Positions 60,718 to 64,000 of a stretch of 64,000 bases of DNA are shown piece after piece (the stretch's first letter is position 1; every line of letters starts with the position of its first letter). A model generated the notes under the pieces. That model was not told the DNA's origin. It did no database searches and worked only from the letters and a program-made list of their open reading frames with translations. This stretch comes from Bacillus sp. es.036 (GTDB taxonomy: Bacteria; Bacillota; Bacilli; Bacillales; Guptibacillaceae): NCBI RefSeq assembly GCF_002563635.1, contig NZ_PDIZ01000003.1:558001-622000 (forward strand), written 5' to 3'. The translations under genes were made by a program, and so were the position numbers.

Positions 60718-61303
60718 TATCAAAGATGAGTTAGCAGCTCGTGATTGGTTTCCAGGAACAAGCGGCAATCTCTCAATCAAAGTAAGTGAGGAGCCGCTAC
60801 AGTTTCTTGTTACCACAAGTGGTAAAGATAAAAGAAAACGAACGGAAGAAGATTTCATATTGGTCGACCGTGATGGACAGGCAATCGAAAAAACTTCTTT
60901 AAAACCATCTGCTGAAACAATTGTTCATCAGGCCATCTATCAAAAAACAAATGCAGGATGTTGTTTGCACGTCCACACAGTAGATAACAATGTGATTTCT
61001 GAACTTTTTCGTACAGAGGGTGAGGTTACTTTTCAGGGTGTTGAATTAATAAAAGCATTTGGGCTCTGGGGACAAAATGATCGAATATCCGTTCCAATCA
61101 TTGATAACTCCAGTGACCTTTCTTTACTTGCTCAGGATGTTGTTCATGTTATCACTAAAGAAACGAAAGCTGTATTAATGAAAAATCATGGTATTACGGT
61201 ATGGGGACGCGATGGTTTTGAAGCCAAAAAGTATCTCGAAGCATTTGAGTTTTTATTTAGTTATCATCTTAAATTAAGAAACTTTCAATCTGTAGTAAGC
61301 TAA
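60680..61303 (+). CDS. mtnB: Methylthioribulose-1-phosphate dehydratase
   Basis: A 207-residue class II aldolase-fold zinc enzyme that dehydrates methylthioribulose-1-phosphate. [12 protein letters not shown] near residue 27, the zinc ligands in [11 protein letters not shown] near 94 and KNHGITVWG near 172 are present. ATG 60680 lies six bases after AGGAGG; ATG 60677 is also possible. The start lies inside mtnX, so translation is probably coupled. In pathway order it acts before MtnW. Confidence 0.95.
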   Translation: MSLVQKRWNELADIKDELAARDWFPGTSGNLSIKVSEEPLQFLVTTSGKDKRKRTEEDFILVDRDGQAIEKTSLKPSAETIVHQAIYQKTNAGCCLHVHTVDNNVISELFRTEGEVTFQGVELIKAFGLWGQNDRISVPIIDNSSDLSLLAQDVVHVITKETKAVLMKNHGITVWGRDGFEAKKYLEAFEFLFSYHLKLRNFQSVVS

Positions 61304-61321
61304 GCGAGGGAGGAAGAAAAA

Positions 61322-61855
61322 ATGGCGGTTATTAAAGTGAGAAATACAGGTGAAGTAATTGAAGGAAGGGATGCTGTAAGTGCATTTCTACAACAAGAAG
61401 GTGTTCTTTATGAACAGTGGCAGGTAGAAAAGCTCCCTGAACAATTAAGAGGTAATTGCACTGTAACAGAAGAACAAAAAAATGAAATTTTAACTGTATT
61501 TAATGAAGAAATTCGTTCGCTAGCTGAACGCAATGGATACGGAAACTGGGATGTGGTGGCTCTTTCTGAAGAAACGCCAGACCTAGATGTCATTCTGAAG
61601 AAATTCGAACAAGTGCACGTCCATACGGAGGATGAAGTAAGAGCAATTACCGCTGGCCATGGGATTTTTGTGATCAAAGGAAGCGTCGGATATTTTGATG
61701 TTGAATTAGATCCAGGCGATGTGATTTCTGTTCCAGTGGATACACCGCATTTCTTTACATTAATGGATGATCGTCAGGTTGTAGCTGTTCGTCTATTTAT
61801 TGACCCATCAGGCTGGGTTGCCCACCCTTATGAAGAGAAAGAAAGTGTAAACTAA
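61322..61855 (+). CDS. mtnD: Acireductone dioxygenase
   Basis: A 177-residue cupin dioxygenase that oxidises acireductone, with Fe2+ giving the keto-acid precursor of methionine, or with Ni2+ an off-pathway product. Metal ligands are in QVHVHTEDEVRAITAGHGIF near residues 98-117 (two His, Glu) and DTPHFFTLMD near 140 (His). It is the last gene of mtnWXBD, 18 bases after mtnB with GGGAGGAAG. An imperfect terminator hairpin follows. Confidence 0.96.
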   Translation: MAVIKVRNTGEVIEGRDAVSAFLQQEGVLYEQWQVEKLPEQLRGNCTVTEEQKNEILTVFNEEIRSLAERNGYGNWDVVALSEETPDLDVILKKFEQVHVHTEDEVRAITAGHGIFVIKGSVGYFDVELDPGDVISVPVDTPHFFTLMDDRQVVAVRLFIDPSGWVAHPYEEKESVN

Positions 61856-61857
61856 AA

Positions 61858-61893
61858 GAAAGCGACCGTGAGTGTTCGTCGGGCGCTTTTCTA
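61858..61893 (+). terminator. Terminator after mtnD
   Basis: AAGCG (61860-61864) pairs with CGCTT (61884-61888), extended by imperfect pairs, followed by Ts. Confidence 0.7.
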
Positions 61894-61902
61894 TATCGAT
61901 AT

Positions 61903-62421
61903 TTAGGTGCAAATCGTAATCAAATCTTCTAGATCTGGCCAACCAAAAGCCGTTTCTAGAAGTTTTTTTTCTGCAATTTCGGTCTCTTTCTCAGCAACTT
62001 TAAGTGGATGAAAGCTTTGATAAAAGTGAGCGGCTGGATTTCCGTTCAGAACCCACACAAGCATCGATTGGTATGATTCGTTTTTGAGCTCTTTCGCAAC
62101 AGAACATAATAGCTTTTTTCCTGCCCCTTTTCGCTGTGCTTCTTCAAGAAGATAAATCGCATACAGCTCTCCATCATAGTGATAAGGTGTTGATCTATTT
62201 TTCCCACCGTTTGCAAACCCGATAATTTCTCCTTGATCGACGGCTACAAAAATAGTGCTGCCAGCTTGAATAAACTTTTTCCAACGGGCTTCCCGTATTT
62301 GAATATCAAGTGCATTAAGATAATCTTCTGGAATGAGCTGCTGATAGGTCGATTTCCAGCTATTCACATGAACAGTTGCTATCGCTAGAGCATCATCTAC
62401 TGTCGCATTTCTAATTTTCAT
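61903..62421 (-). CDS. GNAT-family N-acetyltransferase
   Basis: A 172-residue acetyltransferase of the GNAT fold, beginning MKIRNATVDDALAIATVHVN, the usual first strand and helix. The acetyl-CoA loop is EEAQRKGAGKKLLCSVAKEL near residue 95, and NGNPAAHFYQSF near 130 is the conserved beta5-alpha4 element. It resembles YkkB/YjcK-like acetyltransferases of unknown substrate. ATG 62421 follows GAGGAG; an in-frame ATG 15 bases upstream overlaps that site. It stands alone between the mtn operon and a hydrolase gene. Confidence 0.9.
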   Translation of the reverse strand: MKIRNATVDDALAIATVHVNSWKSTYQQLIPEDYLNALDIQIREARWKKFIQAGSTIFVAVDQGEIIGFANGGKNRSTPYHYDGELYAIYLLEEAQRKGAGKKLLCSVAKELKNESYQSMLVWVLNGNPAAHFYQSFHPLKVAEKETEIAEKKLLETAFGWPDLEDLITICT

Positions 62422-62535
62422 GGGAGCTCTCCTCATTACCTATGATTTCTTACTCCACTCACTTCTAGAAAAAGGGAATGAATCCTGCTAGTCGAATAAA
62501 TGAAGTAGCCATACATAATGGAAGGACTGAGTTCT

Positions 62536-63417
62536 ATGAAAAAAATGAAGGTGAACATAGAAGGTCTCGACGTCTGCATTTATGAATGGGGAAGTCAGCG
62601 TAACCCCACCGTTCTCCTACTTCATGGTTTGACGAACAATGCGCTTGGGTTTAACGAGATCGCTGATCGTTTGCAGGATCATTTTCATTTGTTTGCGATT
62701 GATTTACCTGGCCACGGTGAGACTCAGCCTTTTAATGAAGAAAAAAATTATTCCTTTCAATTTCTAACCGAATGGCTCGAAAAGGTACGTTTTGAACTAA
62801 GCAATCAGCCAGTTTATTTGATTGGCCATTCTTGGGGAGCGGCTCTAGCTCTCCACTTTAGTAGTCGGTTTTCTGAAATGGTGAATGGCGTTGTGATGAT
62901 TGATGGAGGTTATCTCCTTTTTGAAGAAGATCCTTCTATAACGTTAGAGGAATTCCTGAAGCAAATGTCACAGTGGATCACAGAAAGTTATTATTCAACT
63001 ATAGAAGAGTATGAGAAAAAGAAGAAAGAGGAAATTGGTAGATGGAGCCATGAATTGGAGCAAATGGTTCACAGGGATATGAAGGAAGTGGTGGGCGGCG
63101 TAGCAATGAAGGTAAGCGGAAATACGGTAAGAGCGATTGGAAAGTCACTCTATCTTGAGTCGTGCCGCGACGTTTTCCATCAGGTGCAGGCGCCAATCTT
63201 TCTTATAAGAGCAACCCTTCCTGAGGATGGAGAAACGATAAGACGTCAGGCAGCAGCTAGAATGCAGGAGGAGCTGGGAACTCATTGTAAGGTAAGTGCT
63301 ATTCCTGAAACGGGACATGTCCTACACTGGCAAAGACCTGAAGAAACGATAAAAAAGATTAAACAGTGGTTAGAAGAAAAGGTTAACGAAAAGATCTATA
63401 CACAAGCCCCTGAATAA
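62536..63417 (+). CDS. Alpha/beta hydrolase
   Basis: A 293-residue alpha/beta-hydrolase-fold enzyme. The oxyanion segment is LLLHGLTNNALGF near residue 28, the nucleophile elbow GHSWGA near 99, and the catalytic His in PETGHVLHWQRPEE near 265. A helical lid of about 70 charged residues (EEYEKKKKEEIGRWSHELEQ) lies between. Substrate is unknown; relatives include haloperoxidase-like esterases. ATG 62536 lies about ten bases after GGAAGGA. It converges with a sensor kinase gene. Confidence 0.9.
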   Translation: MKKMKVNIEGLDVCIYEWGSQRNPTVLLLHGLTNNALGFNEIADRLQDHFHLFAIDLPGHGETQPFNEEKNYSFQFLTEWLEKVRFELSNQPVYLIGHSWGAALALHFSSRFSEMVNGVVMIDGGYLLFEEDPSITLEEFLKQMSQWITESYYSTIEEYEKKKKEEIGRWSHELEQMVHRDMKEVVGGVAMKVSGNTVRAIGKSLYLESCRDVFHQVQAPIFLIRATLPEDGETIRRQAAARMQEELGTHCKVSAIPETGHVLHWQRPEETIKKIKQWLEEKVNEKIYTQAPE

Positions 63418-63423
63418 AAGGGG

Positions 63424-64000
63424 TTAGGTGCGATAGATCTTTGGGAAGTTTAATGTAACGATTGTTCCTTTGCCTTCGTTACTTTCAATAGTAAAAGTGC
63501 CTTTATGTTTTTTGACAATTCTCTTGCAAATTGTCAGTCCAAGTCCTGTTCCGTTCTTTTTCGTAGTGAAAAAAGGTGAGCCAAGTTTTTCAAGTTCTTC
63601 ATCAGCGATGCCACTACCATTATCAATTACTTGAATCTGTATGTGTTCCTTTCGTTCCATAGCTTTGATAGTAATTTCTCCTTCTTCACCAATTGCGTCC
63701 ATCGCATTTTTAAGCAGGTTAATAAAAACCTGTTTTAGTTGGTTACTTTCACTATAAATAGGAGAGAGAGAAGAAGCATATTCCTTTTGTAAAATAATGC
63801 TTTTCATGTTAGCTTGACCGCTTAGTAATTCAATAACTTCATCTAATATAAGATCAATACGGTTGTTTTGAAAATTGGTTTTTGTTGGTTTTGCTAGAAT
63901 AAGAAATTCATCAATGATTTGCTCAATCCGATGAAATTCTGAATCCATCACTTGTACATAGCGATCAATGTCTTTATCCGTATTTCTGAATTGAATTAAT
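63424..64000 (-). CDS. Sensor histidine kinase, sporulation-kinase type, partial
   Basis: The C-terminal part of a histidine kinase; the N-terminus lies beyond the window and the frame stays open to its end. Just before the in-frame GTG at 63951 the reading is DKDIDRYVQVMDSE, then RIEQIIDEFLILAKP, the region right after the H-box in KinA/KinC/KinE-type kinases. The N box is QLKQVFINLLKNAMDAI, G1 IDNGSGI, and G2 GTGLGLTICKRIVKKHKG. It probably feeds phosphate to the Spo0 phosphorelay, by family analogy. The sensor domain cannot be seen. Confidence 0.92.
   Translation of the reverse strand, partial: LIQFRNTDKDIDRYVQVMDSEFHRIEQIIDEFLILAKPTKTNFQNNRIDLILDEVIELLSGQANMKSIILQKEYASSLSPIYSESNQLKQVFINLLKNAMDAIGEEGEITIKAMERKEHIQIQVIDNGSGIADEELEKLGSPFFTTKKNGTGLGLTICKRIVKKHKGTFTIESNEGKGTIVTLNFPKIYRT

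Noticed and set aside
63407-63424. CCCCT/AGGGG hairpin between the hydrolase and kinase genes as a terminator
   Set aside because: Five pairs and no T run; too weak to claim.

Overview
The window is an ordinary chromosomal stretch of a spore-forming, low-to-moderate GC Bacillota, most likely a member of the Bacillaceae. The evidence is two GerA-type germinant receptor loci, SpoIIP, a YteA-like protein, a YjcZ-type micro-protein, a sporulation-type sensor kinase, SigB-like promoters, and Bacillus-style T-box, FMN, preQ1 and SAM-I regulatory RNAs. I cannot name the species. I see no rRNA, tRNA, insertion sequence, prophage or CRISPR array.

Layout. 1-2 kb: 3' part of a gerAA-gerAB locus. 2.2-4.5 kb: a small unknown gene and argS behind a T-box leader. 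4.5-10.8 kb: yteA-like gene, a membrane protein, an array of structured repeats, ctaG, a CzrA-like zinc sensor followed by three micro-membrane-protein genes, a Nudix gene, an ArsR/SDR pair sharing an operator-like sequence, and a Sco protein. 11-16.3 kb: an isocitrate dehydrogenase with an extra C-terminal domain and a complete gerA-B-C operon. 16.4-23.5 kb: flavin reductase, a two-component system whose response regulator is frameshifted, a Ktr-type potassium channel, a SigB-type usp gene, an XRE/membrane-protein pair, and small genes.

23.6-30 kb is a sigma-54 locus: an enhancer-binding activator, a -24/-12 promoter, then CoA-transferase subunits, a GntP-type permease, a 3-hydroxybutyrate dehydrogenase-like SDR and a thiolase. 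Together these would import 3-hydroxybutyrate and convert it to acetyl-CoA. 30-32.2 kb holds an rsgA paralogue behind a leader peptide and tandem terminators that look like a translational attenuator. 32.2-37.2 kb has a degenerate MocR regulator, an oligopeptide-binding protein and an amidase. 37.3-49 kb carries FMN-riboswitch ribU, a membrane cytochrome c, spoIIP, a neutral protease, a CPA1 antiporter, HtrA, preQ1-riboswitch queF with a queuosine-precursor transporter, and stress or sporulation genes.

50-61.9 kb is a methionine-salvage region. One SAM-I riboswitch drives mtnK-mtnA plus an Rbs-type ABC importer, which I infer imports methylthioribose. mtnU and mtnE are divergent. A second SAM-I riboswitch drives mtnW-mtnX-mtnB-mtnD. 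The window ends with an acetyltransferase, an alpha/beta hydrolase and the C-terminal part of a sensor kinase.

The least explained items are the rsgA leader attenuator, the micro-protein cluster behind the zinc sensor, the alternating hairpin repeats at 5.9-6.3 kb, the MocR protein without its PLP lysine, the A9 frameshift in the response regulator, and QueF with Cys in place of the active-site His. All identifications are by reading motifs; no database search was possible.
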